DNA of 64,000 bases from Diphasiastrum complanatum (GCA_029204225.1 MU832055.1:1-64000), one strand, 5' to 3'; positions 49,801 to 59,843 are shown, counted from the first letter of the stretch. The notes: generated by a model not told the origin, from the sequence alone. Numbers and translations: made by a program.

Positions 49801-52800
49801 ACTCGTCATACTCTATACTGATAATACCTGGTCAAGTGGAATGATCAGCCTGTTGAGAATGCCACTTGGGAAAGAGGCAGCGTCCTTCGCAAGATTTTTT
49901 CAGACTTTGTCTTAGATGACCAAGACGGTTCTTAAGGGGGAGGGTGTGTTATGAGCTCGTGACCAGTGCCGAACCCTAGAGAACACAGATAGGTCAGATA
50001 CCACAGTCAGGGTCTTGTCCAGGGTACACGGCGACCAACAGGGCCAGACAGTGTGAGTAGTGTGCCCCATAACGGTCCATAGCCATGGCAGGCCTAACAC
50101 AGTCTAGGGACCCTGTCAGCAGGACATGGCCCCCAGTTGGGTCCCGACGTGCAGTCGGCCACGTCAGTGCCACATGGCTGACACTTGGCAGATGCATGCT
50201 ACCAGTCCTCACATTGGGCTAGGAGGGGCTTACTCTATATCAGGGAGTAGGTAAGGTTGGGTGGAGGGGTTAGTGTTTGCCCTACTGTAGTGTTAGGATC
50301 TATTACCCCCCTCTTCTGGACGATTTACATATTTGGACCGACTATGCTACCCAGCTTTACACAATACTCACTGATACGCCCATCTCCATCTCTCCTCGAC
50401 CTTCAGACTTTACCTTCTTCACCCCTGACTTGGTTCGGGCAGCAATCAAAAAGATGAAAACCCACTGCACCAGAGACATTGAAGACCTTGAGTCTGAGCT
50501 ACTGATTCACGCCCCCAATACCCTTACCCCTACATTATCCACTCTCCTTAACCATGTTGTTGTTGAGGGCTTCCCATCCTCTTGGTGCACCAACATCATA
50601 CATCCTATCCATAAAAACGATGACCCCATAATACCTGGTAATTACCGCACTATTATGATTGGACATGTCCTCACGAAGTTATATGGCGTCATCCTCTAGT
50701 CTGCAGTTACCTCAGAGGCAGAGTCCAGGAGATTACATGCTTTGGGTCAGGCAGGGTTCCGCGCTCATTATTCCGCTACAGATCACATATTCACACTCCA
50801 GCCATCATTGAGGAAGCTAGACACAGGAAAGAAACGGTTTACTGTTGTTTTGTGGACTTCAAGAAAGCCTTTGATTCTGTCCCACACTCTTTACTTATCC
50901 ATAGACTCCGAGACCTGGGTTTCTCTACAGATATTATTCTAGCCGTCATGGCTCTCTATTAGAGGGTTTTGGGTTGCTTTCATCATGGTAGTGGCATTTC
51001 TGAGCAAATCTGGAGTACTATTGGGGTTAAGCAAGGATGCTCTCTCTCACTAGTTCTCTTTGGATTATATATTGACGCGCTAGAGCAAGTCATCTGTTAG
51101 GGACCCAACTCCCTTGGGTCCCAAACCCAGACTTGAGACTGGACGATGACTGGGCCTGTAGACTTGACCGGTGACTTGTGAACCTGCATGGTTGCCACGT
51201 GTCATGATCCAGAAGTGCACATGGCTTGGAGGCTCTCTCCTTGGAGGTATACAAGGGGAGGAGGACTCATTTGCCATCCATTCTATCTACCTAGGAGGAG
51301 GTGGATGAAGAGCATGTGCACGGCCAGGATGTATTGCTAGCGTGAGGCAGGAGATGGCTGAGAGCCTAGGTGGTGGTATGGGACGCCGTCTGGGATGGAG
51401 GTCGGATCCATGATAAGGTCACAGGCCAGGGCACGGTGGGTGGACCCGGATTAGGTCCTATGGCGGGGTGGAACGTGAATCGTTCGGTCTCTTGTGGTTA
51501 ACCGGCACCTGGAGGTTTGCAGTAAGTAAGATTGTAACATATGGTATCAAAGCCACTGCATGCTTAAAGCAACTGCGTTGATCCGTAGAGTTTCTCTTGT
51601 AAGTTTTGGCACTTCTGACGGATTTCAAATCGGATTTAAAATGCATTTTTTATGCATTTTTCAGGGTTTTTTTCCTTCCGCTGTTTTTTATAAATTTTGA
51701 AGTAAGAAAAAGTTTTAAAAAAAACGGCTGGGGGCCTAAGGAAGACCTGCCATGTGGCACTGTCCAACTTAGGACAGGTGGCAGTCTTTCCTGTTGCAAT
51801 TCCGCTCAAGACCTGTGGATTTCTAGTCGCGATGGGCCCTCCTCAGCAAATAACTAGAAGATCAAGCTGAGAGCGCACACAGCCCACCAGTATACTCCTG
51901 AGTCTGCATGTCTCTTGATACTCGCTGTTTGTTCAGCGAGGGTTGCCAGAAAGTAGTTGGCAAATCTGTCACGTGGCACTTTTCAGGCCAGGAGAGGTGG
52001 CAGCTAGTAGCGCCCTGCTGTAGCAATGCTTCTCAGATCCTTAGTTGGCGAAATCAAGGCCCTCCTTGGAAATTTAAACAAGTTTTCTTCTTCCTGTCCC
52101 TGTCTGCCAGCGATGGACAGAAGGAAGAAAAATTAGTTATAGAAAGGGGGGAGGGGGCTGTAGGCCACCTGGCAGATTGCTAGGAGAAGGCCAGGCCTGA
52201 CTGGCTGGGTGGAGGTACCATCAAGCCCGTGCATGTCCATGAGCCTCTGCACAACCTCATCAAAAATTTTGGGGCAGGCAGATATGCCCATCCCCCGCCC
52301 ATCTTGTTCTATGAGCCGTAGCAAGTGAGCTCTGATCTTGGTAAACGATCCAATGAAGATCCCGCCACAACATAGGCATCTCCATCTGCGGGTACCTGAG
52401 CCTCTGAATGTAGCCGCACGCCCCTCTGTGAGCTCAACCTCAGCCCAAGTGCCCCTACCAACGACCGGCATGGTATCAGCAAGAGATCAATCCTGCAAAA
52501 AAACAAACGAGCAGATCTTCAATGCAATGCCCAAAACCCTAAACATTTGCATATGCACTACACTGCATTGAATTGGCCAGAACAACTTGACAAAAAAGCA
52601 TCCAAAGAAAACCCTTAAAAATTGTGTTTAACAGTTGGAATCAAGTTGAAAGCATCTGACAACCTACTACTCATTACAGCGAACATCACAACCATTTTGG
52701 CAAGCATAAAAAATTACTGTGTAGCTCCTGAACGCATTAGAGAATCGAATGCCTCAAAATCCGATCATAATCAGGGCAAAAAACAGACGAATACAGATGA

Positions 52801-55800
52801 AACGAACTTCATAGGGGTCTCTGTAGGCATGTAGAAACGCGATGTAGGCCCAGACATCACCTCAATCAGATGCCTCTAGGCTAGTCCATAAAACCGGCCA
52901 AAAAACACATGGAATTAAGGCGTTCCGTTCAAAACTTGCAAGGCGTGCCGTAACGATTGAAACTGATGTGATAGGAATTATTGTGGGCATGGGGAAAGGT
53001 GGTTTACAATAAAAAAAACCAAGCAATCTCGCTCAATACGCAGCCTATGAGCACTGCCTCTGGAATAACGAATAGATGGATGGCGAACGCTCACACGCGA
53101 TGATCCGCCATCATTTCCTCTCAATATGCAATTTTACCCTCTCCCCTTGGTGCGCGAGAATGGGCTACCGCGGCCAGGTTAAATGAAATTTTTTTCTGGT
53201 TTGTCAGCAATTCGGGGCAGGCAATTGCGATTCGCTGAATCGTGATTGCCAGCGAATCGCGATTCGTTGCAACTATGGTCAAGGCATTAATATTGCTTAG
53301 GAGTAGAACATGTTCTTGGTCATAAAAGGAGATGATGTTTGATGAGATCTCTTTCTAACAGGAAGGACCTATACTTTTTTTCATATGAAGGAGTCTCAAG
53401 AGGAAAATTGAATGTTGCAATGCTCACATCTCTCTATAGACCAATATCACATGCTTCATAGCCCATTCCTTTGATGTCCTTTGACCTTGCTTGCTCATTA
53501 TAAATAGACTCCCATGGGAAATTGGGAAATGTCAATAAACCTATCTATCGGCTCTTGTGTGTCTCCGTGATCGTTAATGAAATCTTGTAGATTCCCCTCT
53601 GTCACAAAGATGAGTGGATACTATTACAAATTCAAAAGCATATACAGAAGGGGTGTGGCTAGCACCCCAAGGTGCTCCCAGACTTAGAGGTCTTGACTCC
53701 CTTTGTGTGTGCTCCTTCAATTGACCTCTTGCCCATAAAGGGTCATCTCTTGTCATCCATTAAGATATGGGCACTTTGAGGCATGGCCGTCTATTTGAGA
53801 GCTACCCATTGACTATCTTGGGAATCAAACTTGTTACCAAGGTTGTATTGTCCTTCCATTCTTTCTCTATCTCGGTTCTCTTATGGCCAAGTGTGGTGTC
53901 CAAGAAATGGCTAGCTTCCTATAAGGTGTCCTTGGTTTCAGGTATGCCATGCACTTTGATGTCAAGGGAGTTGCTTTCCCTTAGCTTCTCTTCTGATAGG
54001 GGATGAAAATAATCTCAGCAATGGGTATCTTCATTTTTCAAGATTTCATGCTACTGCTGTGGCAAATAAACTAGTCTCCTCATTGGGTTGCATTAACTTG
54101 CTCTAGAGAGCTTGAATTTTTTCTGATGTATCTACTATTCTCATCTTTTACGAAGCTCCTTTTTCTCCTTTTGTGATACTTTTCTTCATGAAGAGTCATG
54201 ATCTCATGGTCCTCTTTTCATTCATAACAAGCAGTTTTTGGAGTTGCCTTTGAATCGGTTCTAGCATCTTAATTGGCATGTACAACAAAGGGCTTGTTGT
54301 AGGGGAGTAGAGTTTCTCTTCTTCTTGAGCCATAATAATGGAAGAATTAAAGGAAAAAGGCAATACGCTTGAAGGCAACCCTAGAAGTTAAAAGAAACAT
54401 CAACAAAACTCAATCTTGGCAAAAGGATGGAATAGCACAAGAAAGAGGGCAAACCTAGGAGGGGTAGCATAAGAACGAGGGAGAAAGGCAACAACGATAA
54501 CTTACAACGATGGACATGGCAACATGGCAACATAGGGGTGCAGGGAGGATAGTGCAAGAGGGGGAGATGGATCACATTTGGCCATAGTGATCCAAACTAA
54601 AAGAGGTGTTTATGCTTCCTTTTTTTATCGTCGATATTATGAAGGTTGCATCAATAAATAATACACGAGCATGGTAATTCTTTCCTTTTCAATTACAAAT
54701 ACTTTACTATTTAAGTTAAAGGAATTGGTTATTTGGAACTAAAAGAATGGTTGTTTTTAGAAAGTTTTTTGAATTTTGTAGTGCTGTACTTGCAGGTTTG
54801 TGAATTGGATCTGATTTTTAACTTTCACAAGGTAAGTCAAGTTTTGTGCAATATGAACTTTTTCCTTGCCAAACAATGATTTTAGAAGTTTAGTGACCAG
54901 CAAGTGTTTGGAGATTTTACTTTCAGATTGTTGGGGTGTTTGCTTGTGTTTGTGTCCTCAATTGGTCTCAATGAACAGTATGATTATCATTTTTTGAGTT
55001 TAGGCATGAGCTATGATCAAAATATGAAAATAGCATAGATAGTGGAGAGATGACTCTAAATGTGTAGATCAAGTATTGAAGAACAATGGTAACTATTGAT
55101 CTTTTGAATCTGAGCTTTACTTTTGACAAGCATTTCCCATCTTGGAAACGTGGACCCTCGAAGAAATGTGTAACAATAATTGAGAAATAAAGTGAAATAG
55201 TACAATTAATCAAAGTGATTTCTAATTGAAGAAACCTGCGTGCTAAACGTTGTTCTATGACACAAATTGCACTAAATCTATGCTGCAGCTATCTTAAATT
55301 GATCTATGTTGCTTCAACTAAATTAAGAAACTAGTCTTCAACCAACCAACCACTTATTTGGTCCAGAAGGCATAGGTAGTAACCGAGGACTGGACTGAGG
55401 TCTAGGTTTATGAGCTCAAAGTAGGGCCTTATATAACAATAGTAGATATACATCAACAAATAATAAACGATGGGGTCAAATGCAAAAACATACAACTATA
55501 AAGTCACTAATCAAAGTGTAGATTCGTGGATATAGATGATTCTATCCTTGATATTTGCTTAACTCCATCATATGACTTTTCCTCTTTGTTGGTATAAATG
55601 AAATTGTGACGTCATAGAATGGAAGTGTTGATGCCATCAAAGTAAAGATATTGATGTTGCAAAAGACAAGATTCCCACAAAATGCATGTATTAAAGATGT
55701 CAATGTTGAAAAAGACAAAAATTCACAAAAGTGTAGAGTTCGAAGAAGAAGTCGAAAGACATGAAGACAAAATGGAAGATTGTTGATTGTGGATCACACT

Positions 55801-58800
55801 ATATAGATGGGACATGATCCACCTATACTTCAGGTTCCTTGGCATTCCTGGTTGCTGCGTGATCTACTTATACTTCTTGGCATTGGTTACCGCATACCTT
55901 TTGGCCTCCGATGTCATTGCCAAGTATGGTTGCTGTGTTGTCGTCTTTTGATGGTATTCTTGGGCCATTTCACTGGCTTTGAATATCTCAATTTTTGGGA
56001 TCCTGCATGGTGACATTTCTCTATGGCATGCATGGGCTATTATAGTGCCTTGAGATAGATTCATTCTCTCTCAGATTTCTTCCTGCATCTACATCCGCCA
56101 AGTGCCTGGGAGATGATCCATTTTGCTAGTCGCTCTAGGCGTTCCAATATGTTCATCATCAGGACCACTGCTTCACTTTTGGTGAAGAAGGTCATACGAT
56201 GATGCAACAAATAGTGGCAGTATTTCAAAGCTGCATAGACTATGTAGAGGCAAGCTTTTTCTGCTTCAGAGTAGTTTACCTCTGAGGTATTCGGTTTTCT
56301 TCATGTGAAGATGAATATACATCCATATACATGCTAGTGTTTATAGTATTTTGGAATAATATTGCCCATATCTAGGAAATTTGTGCAGTTGATCTGATTC
56401 TAGGTTCTTCGGGTTTCTCTTCACCACATTTGTGTTGTTACAGTTGATTGATTTTTTATTTTGTTGATAGTTTTGTTTGCAAATTTCTGTTCAAGGAATC
56501 TCTCAATATTATGTTTGTGTTGAGTTTCAGTTTGACCATTTCTTTGTCTCTTTCAAAAGTACACAATCCATAGATTTTGACAGCTATTTTTGATGATCAT
56601 TCTATTGAGTGTTATTTCAAAGTCAGTTTATCGATATATACTCAATAACAATCATATCAAGTACTTTACTATGGACATAATGAATCAAATAACCTAGATG
56701 GTGAGTGATTGACAAGATGGGGAGAGTTAGCACAACAAGGTCCATTTAAGCGAATCTAGAGAAATTCAATGACAAATATTGGGATTTAGGCATTGCAGAT
56801 GCAATCAGACCGTAAGCAAATCAAGGAGGGAACATTGACCCAATTATCTTCAGTAGCTAATACTTATCTCATGAGGGATGGAAGAAGACCATCGACTATT
56901 AGCAGAAAATCTAAACAGGACAAAATTTTGAAGAGAAACCTGCCTACAGGTCTGTCAGAGGTCTTGAATTGCTGAATCAATGGGACATCACTGAGGAAGA
57001 TATCACTATCAAAGCCAGAGAACCAAATAAGCAGAGAATGGAGTTTCATCAATCTGCACTTTCCTGATAATAATCAATTTAATGCATCAGGTGAGTTTGC
57101 AATACCTACAAATGTTTTGTAAAAATGCAGACAAGCCTCTTGCTGATGGGAAATATATGAGGGACAAGATAATTCTACAAAAGCTGAAAGGAGAATCCTT
57201 CCTTCTTGACGAGCTTGAAAAATGGCTTAGTAAGCTGCAGGAGTATTTCAAAACCCATCCAACAAAGGATGCTACCAAATTGCAACTTGTAGTCATGCAT
57301 CTCTGTGCACAATCGGTGAAGAAATTTGTCGTGAGAAATAACTGGATGTAAAACAAGGAGGTAATTCAAAATTGCTTTCAAAACAGTAAGAGCTCCATAT
57401 GAACTCAAAATAATTTCTTCTGGTTAACCAGTACCTCAGCCACTTTTCAATTCCTGATGAATATGGTGCTCAAGAAATGCCATCATAAATAATGTTAGGT
57501 TTTCTTTGATGACATTCTTACCTTCAGCTAGAGCAAAGAAAAGCATTATGAACATGTTAAGGAAATCTTGGAAATTCTGTAAGAGCAAATCAGTTGCCAA
57601 GTTCACCAATGCACTTTCATGGTGGAACAAATGTATTAGTACTTGGTTCATCTCATAAGTGACCAAGGCATTTCAGTAGATCCTACAAAACTAAAGCTGA
57701 TCATAACTTTTTGTGTGAAAAAATACTACACAAGTTTTTGACCCATTTTATAGGAAATCTATTGTGCATTATTCCCCAACAGAGCTGCACCTCTCACAAA
57801 CCTCTTAAAGAAAGTGGAATTTTCTTGGAATGAACAAGCACAATTGGGATTTGAGGATCTGAAACAAGCCCTAACCTTTACACCTATCATCTATGTATGC
57901 TGTTATGATTTTTCTAAGCCATTCATAATTCAAATTGATGCTTGTGGATTAGGATTGCAGGCTTTTCTAAAGCAGGAGAATGGTCTTATTGTGAGATCCA
58001 ACACAAAAAGGACAAGGAAAATATGTGGCAGATTCAATTTCTAGGATTTAGTTTTTGACAGTCTTGGGTCAAAGATATTCAAGAAGAATATATGATGATT
58101 CAATTTCTATGATTTTCGAGCAACTTATGGACGAATCTTATATGGATTACAAATATGAATTGAAGGGCGGAGTCATTTGGTATAAGAATAGATAGTCTTA
58201 TCTTCGTCATTTGTTAAAAAAGCAGATTCTGCAGGATTATCATAGTTTACTAATTGGGGGTCATGTCGGACTCAATGAAAACCTATAAAAATTTGAAGCA
58301 GGGGTACTTTTGGAAAGGGATGTGGTAGTTTGTGACCAAGTGTCAATCATGCTAAATGAATAAAAATGTTAATTCACTGCCTTATGGACTCTTATAACCC
58401 TTGCACTTAAGTATTAGAGGGAAAATGGTTACATATCACCATGGATTTTGTGGTAGGATTGCCATTGCTGCAAAACAATTTAGATGGTACATGTCTGCAA
58501 AATTGACTTCATATTTTGGATGTCATAGAATCCTTAAGACCATGAATGTCGTACAAACGTAGTAGACTCATCAGTATTAAATAACGTAATATCATAATTT
58601 AGAAGCAACCATGAAGGCTCTGAGCAGAATTGTCACACATAAGCTGCTATATTAAAAGCTACTGGAATGACAGTGTTAGAGCCAAAGTGATGGCTTGAAA
58701 AGGAAATTTGGAACAGCAAAATGTGGAAACATAGAAACATATGACAAAATAAACTGTGACGGGGCTGAAAAGTTGAAGCTGCAATACCTGAACTAGTAGA

Positions 58801-59843
58801 TGTCCAATTGACAAGCTCTGACAGCGACCTACTGCAGGAAAGACAGTGATTGAAGCAGATTCTGAAACTTGTACGTGAATATGTGAAAGAGAAATGCCAA
58901 CGTTTAAACCCTAAAAGGCTAAATATTGATCTCCCCTAATCTGCAATAGGAACATCCAGTGTCTTACTGTAGGACAGTAGGATACAAAACAATGTAATCA
59001 TTTCTTGAAAAGCGTGCTCCTATATATGAAAAAAATTCAACAAATGCCTAAAATCTTGATCGTCAAATAAGTCAACTTTTGGAATCTGATTGACAAGTTG
59101 TATAGCTATTTCGCAAATCCCTACGGTGGGAAGGAAAATGATGCAATCATCTCTACAAAAGTGCGCGGAAAAGTATGGAAAAGATGAAGTTCTAGTAATC
59201 ATATACGTTATCAAAATCATAAGCTGACAATTATAGAGAAATTGGGCCAAAAAGACGACTAACCACGAACCTGACAGAATGAATAATTGTTAGCACCTAT
59301 AATACATATATTATTTAATATAAAATTTAATTGAGGTGCAGACCGCATGGTCCAAATAGATGCTATTTGGCCTATAGGCTATAATTGTGTGCCAGAGTGG
59401 ATTGACCTTCGAAGGTGACAAGAATAGCCGTCAAGTAATATGCCAAGTATAGGGCACAATGTTTATGACTGTTTTCTTTCTTGCATATCTTTTGTGCAGC
59501 TGGGATTCTTGGCAAATCTCCCTCTATGCTTGTCACCTTTTTGAGGCATAACAATGTTGTCTGATTGCTGAGATGCAGGCTTATTTCATCCTGGATGAAG
59601 TTCTCATAGCGGGTGAACTGCAAGAATCTAGTAAAAAGTCTGTAGCACGAGTGATTGCTGCTCAGGTTTGATATGCATACTAAGTTGCTTAGAGAAAGGT
59701 TAATTATTTGTAAATTGTGTTGGCGTGTTTCATTCATGAAAACATCATTTTTGTGCAATGTGACTTTCTAGGATGCTTTGGTTGATGCTGCTAAGGAGCA
59801 AGCGGCATCACTCTCAAATATTATCGCTCAGGCTACCAGATGA
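36940..59843 (+). CDS. AP-1 complex small subunit sigma (split gene, exons 2-7)
   Basis: The sigma subunit of the AP-1 clathrin adaptor, which acts at the trans-Golgi network and endosomes with gamma, beta and mu subunits to sort cargo into clathrin vesicles. Six coding exons join in frame with GT-AG introns: 36940-37026, 37163-37254, 37494-37602, 54796-54831, 59579-59665, 59772-59843. Diagnostic stretches: [96 protein letters not shown]. They give 160 codons; with the initiator Met the protein would be 161 aa, the usual plant length. There are no stops or missing conserved blocks, so the gene looks functional. The ATG must lie in an upstream exon, because the first visible exon begins at Ile-2 after CTGCTGCAG. 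Introns are 136, 239, 17,193, 4,747 and 106 bp; the long ones hold transposons on both strands. Confidence 0.95.
37163..37254 (+). CDS. AP-1 sigma exon 3
   Basis: Codes for [20 protein letters not shown] through VVYK plus two bases of an Arg codon completed by the next exon. Acceptor ACATTGTCAG; donor CG|GTCTTC. Confidence 0.93.
37494..37602 (+). CDS. AP-1 sigma exon 4
   Basis: Completes the Arg codon and codes for [18 protein letters not shown] to ILDRYFGN. Acceptor GAGTGCAG, strong donor AAT|GTAAGT. The 17,193-bp intron follows. Confidence 0.95.
37719..37798. repeat. (GA)n(CAGA)n microsatellite, tail of LINE-b
   Basis: About 63 bp of GA then CAGA repeats on the plus strand. On the minus strand it follows the LINE hairpin at 37819-37832 and so is the 3' tail of LINE-b. 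Only 116 bp separate it from the exon 4 donor. Confidence 0.95.
37799..39660 (-). pseudogene. LINE-b: ORF2 RT remnant with hairpin 3' end
   Basis: Minus strand. A linker (39609-39385), then the RT N-terminal region (about 39330-38849: [40 protein letters not shown]), then the RT palm (38622-38293: [20 protein letters not shown]), where the catalytic YADD box reads YAND. A truncated RT-zinc-finger start follows ([18 protein letters not shown]-like, about 37990), then the 3' end with ATGCCTTTTGGCAT and the CT tail. Frames are broken. It lies just inside the big intron, antisense to the host gene. Confidence 0.82.
39900..41662 (-). pseudogene. LINE-c: linker, RT and zinc-finger remnant
   Basis: Minus strand: endonuclease-to-RT linker (41632-41370, [20 protein letters not shown]), RT N-terminus (41298-40700; ICYNPL-type start, later [20 protein letters not shown]), the distal RT region (40603-40376, [19 protein letters not shown]), and a zf-RVT block (about 40310-40230, [20 protein letters not shown]). 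Many stops. A G13 homopolymer (41246-41258) interrupts it. The endonuclease part continues on the other side of the MITE at 42144. Confidence 0.78.
41663..42143. mobile_element. 481-bp hAT-type MITE inside LINE-c
   Basis: The ends are inverted (CAATGTTTC at 41663, GAAACATTG ending at 42143) and are flanked by GCTAGAGA and GTTGGAGA, an 8-bp target duplication with two changes. AAACG and TTTTGAAAAG-like motifs repeat in both subterminal regions. It has no coding capacity. LINE-c coding sequence flanks both sides, so it inserted after the LINE. Confidence 0.65.
42144..42505 (-). pseudogene. LINE-c endonuclease C-terminal remnant
   Basis: The minus-strand frame at 42454-42260 ([20 protein letters not shown], then [20 protein letters not shown]) resembles the C-terminal part of a LINE AP endonuclease, where a LING-type strand is followed by a conserved DY motif. 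It is the continuation of LINE-c beyond the MITE. Confidence 0.5.
42508..42546 (+). mobile_element. Possible hAT terminal sequence
   Basis: ACTAACAAATCTAGAATCGC followed by GATTTTATTGTGATTCGCG resembles the minus-strand end at 53275 (TAGTTGCAACGAATCGCGAT). Both carry the palindrome-like GAATCGCGATT. They may be opposite ends of one hAT element expanded by nested insertions. No matching target duplication was found. Confidence 0.3.
42990..43795 (+). pseudogene. LINE-e: ORF2 C-terminal zinc region and 3' UTR
   Basis: The plus-strand frame at 43044-43292 reads [20 protein letters not shown] and [20 protein letters not shown], then [15 protein letters not shown], the zf-RVT domain that ends plant LINE ORF2. 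A 450-bp 3' UTR follows, ending in the hairpin ATGCCTTTGGCAT (43756-43768), AAAAAGACATTAAC and the CT tail. The RT part is absent. Degenerate ACTGAA/ACCATAC motifs repeat at 42765-42945 just upstream. Confidence 0.82.
43796..43824. repeat. (CT)n microsatellite, tail of LINE-e
   Basis: 29 bp of CT after a TTTCTTTCTTTT lead-in. It ends the LINE-e 3' tail. Confidence 0.95.
44100..44385. repeat. Degenerate minisatellite GCTGACTGGGCGCGCATTT
   Basis: About a dozen imperfect copies of a 19-25 bp unit (CAGCTGACTGGGCGCACAT, GCTGACAGGGCGCGCATTT). On the minus strand the unit is rich in GCGCCCT, like the leader of Gypsy-6 (27740-28060). It lies upstream of a LINE ORF1 copy. Confidence 0.75.
44466..44488. 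repeat. Poly-C homopolymer
   Basis: 23 consecutive C. Length in the source genome is uncertain because homopolymers are error-prone. Confidence 0.95.
44583..45316 (+). pseudogene. LINE ORF1 copy 2, RRM deleted
   Basis: The frame at 44740-45003 holds a Pro-rich start and a coiled coil ([20 protein letters not shown]). After a TAG at 45001-45003 it continues to [18 protein letters not shown]. Then comes a break, and [20 protein letters not shown] (about 45172-45235) and [20 protein letters not shown]. Both the SWAxVLK and the C-terminal block match the ORF1 copy at 34730, but the RRM between them has been lost. It ends where Gypsy-7 leader sequence may begin. Confidence 0.75.
45622..49940 (+). 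pseudogene. Gypsy-7 gag-pol, chromodomain type
   Basis: gag: 45622-45882, then 46033-46470 ([19 protein letters not shown]). The CCHC knuckle [14 protein letters not shown] is near 46680. Protease carries [13 protein letters not shown], with Asp where Thr or Ser is usual. A deletion near 47030 joins protease to RT ([17 protein letters not shown]). RT at 47165-47863 has the intact catalytic box [12 protein letters not shown]. RNase H ([14 protein letters not shown]) ends near 48300. Integrase runs 48613-49430 ([48 protein letters not shown]). GPY/F at 49486-49700, chromodomain tail [16 protein letters not shown] near 49830. At least eight stops or shifts. It lies in the large intron in the same direction as the host gene. 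No convincing 5' LTR precedes it. Confidence 0.93.
49934..49944 (+). promoter_or_regulatory. Polypurine tract of Gypsy-7
   Basis: AAGGGGGAGGG just after the pol stop (TAA at 49933-49935) and just before the LTR start at 49945-49947. Confidence 0.85.
49947..50286 (+). mobile_element. Partial 3' LTR of Gypsy-7
   Basis: It starts TGTTATGAGCTCGTGACC after the polypurine tract. A TATA-like CTCTATATCAGG is near 50232. The end is not defined because there is no 5' copy and LINE-d sequence starts near 50287; it is probably cut there. Confidence 0.7.
50287..51094 (+). pseudogene. LINE-d RT remnant
   Basis: The plus-strand frame at 50277-50699 reads [47 protein letters not shown], then [20 protein letters not shown], the N-terminal RT of the same LINE family as LINE-b. 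After a TAG it continues with [33 protein letters not shown] and GVKQGC, up to [12 protein letters not shown]. It is cut at 51094 by the insertion of an LTR element, before the YADD box. Confidence 0.85.
51095..51539 (+). mobile_element. Lone 5' LTR (LTR-8)
   Basis: 445 bp with TGTTAGGGACCC...GATTGTAACA ends, inserted in LINE-d. It is followed by a primer site, so it is a 5' LTR rather than a solo LTR. It is unlike the other LTRs in the window. Confidence 0.75.
51542..51553 (+). promoter_or_regulatory. Primer binding site after LTR-8
   Basis: TGGTATCAAAGC, one base from the tRNA-Met type site, two bases after the LTR. The next 580 bp are leader-like and hold two diverged copies of a block with CTG(C/T)CA(T/C)GTGGCAC (about 51747 and 51966). 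No gag follows. Confidence 0.8.
52187..52497 (-). pseudogene. hAT transposase 5' exon with BED zinc finger
   Basis: The ATG is at 52471 on the minus strand, after a splice-acceptor-like TTTTTTTGCAG (ending at 52498). The exon reads [20 protein letters not shown], then AHLL and [19 protein letters not shown], a BED-type finger (W, CxxC, HL, then C) as found at the N-terminus of plant hAT transposases. The frame stays open to a possible donor CTGCCAG|GTGGCC near 52186. The catalytic hAT domain and dimerisation region are not visible nearby. It may be a TE exon or a domesticated relative. Confidence 0.6.
53215..53275 (-). mobile_element. Possible hAT 5' terminus
   Basis: On the minus strand it reads TAGTTGCAACGAATCGCGAT then TCGCTGGCAATCACGATTCA, with repeated GAATCGC motifs, typical of hAT terminal and subterminal sequence. 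It lies 0.8 kb upstream of the BED exon in the same direction, where the 5' end would be expected. Confidence 0.5.
53276..54795. other. Intron sequence without recognisable features
   Basis: Host-intron or old repeat sequence. Reading frames here carry no family signature. It leads into the exon 5 acceptor CTTGCAG. Confidence 0.6.
54796..54831 (+). CDS. AP-1 sigma exon 5 (36 bp)
   Basis: Twelve codons, [12 protein letters not shown], invariant in plant AP-1 sigma. Acceptor TACTTGCAG, donor AAG|GTAAGT, phase 0. It is stranded between a 17.2-kb and a 4.7-kb intron and too short to be found as an isolated reading frame. Confidence 0.97.
54832..57079. other. Intron sequence, mostly unassigned
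   Basis: No recognisable gene. The right end (56790-57079) may be the start of the gag region of the Gypsy remnant that follows. Confidence 0.55.
57080..58480 (+). pseudogene. Gypsy-9 remnant in AP-1 sigma intron 5
   Basis: Plus strand. gag-like [20 protein letters not shown] (57205-57270); RT active-site strand [10 protein letters not shown] (about 57500); RT thumb [15 protein letters not shown] (about 57660); RNase H ([39 protein letters not shown], 57814-57990); integrase zinc region ([15 protein letters not shown], about 58240-58290) and a linker near 58440. Much of gag, protease and RT has been deleted. Many stops. Confidence 0.8.
58485..59578. other. Intron sequence without recognisable features
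   Basis: The last part of the 4,747-bp intron. No supported features; it ends at the acceptor GAGATGCAG. Confidence 0.6.
59579..59665 (+). CDS. AP-1 sigma exon 6
   Basis: 29 codons, [20 protein letters not shown] to VIAAQ, phase 0. Acceptor GAGATGCAG, donor CAG|GTTTGA. Confidence 0.97.
59772..59843 (+). CDS. AP-1 sigma exon 7 (C-terminus)
   Basis: [20 protein letters not shown] then ATR and stop TGA at 59841-59843. Acceptor TTTCTAG. The 3' UTR follows. Confidence 0.97.
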   Translation, partial: DALVDAAKEQAASLSNIIAQATR

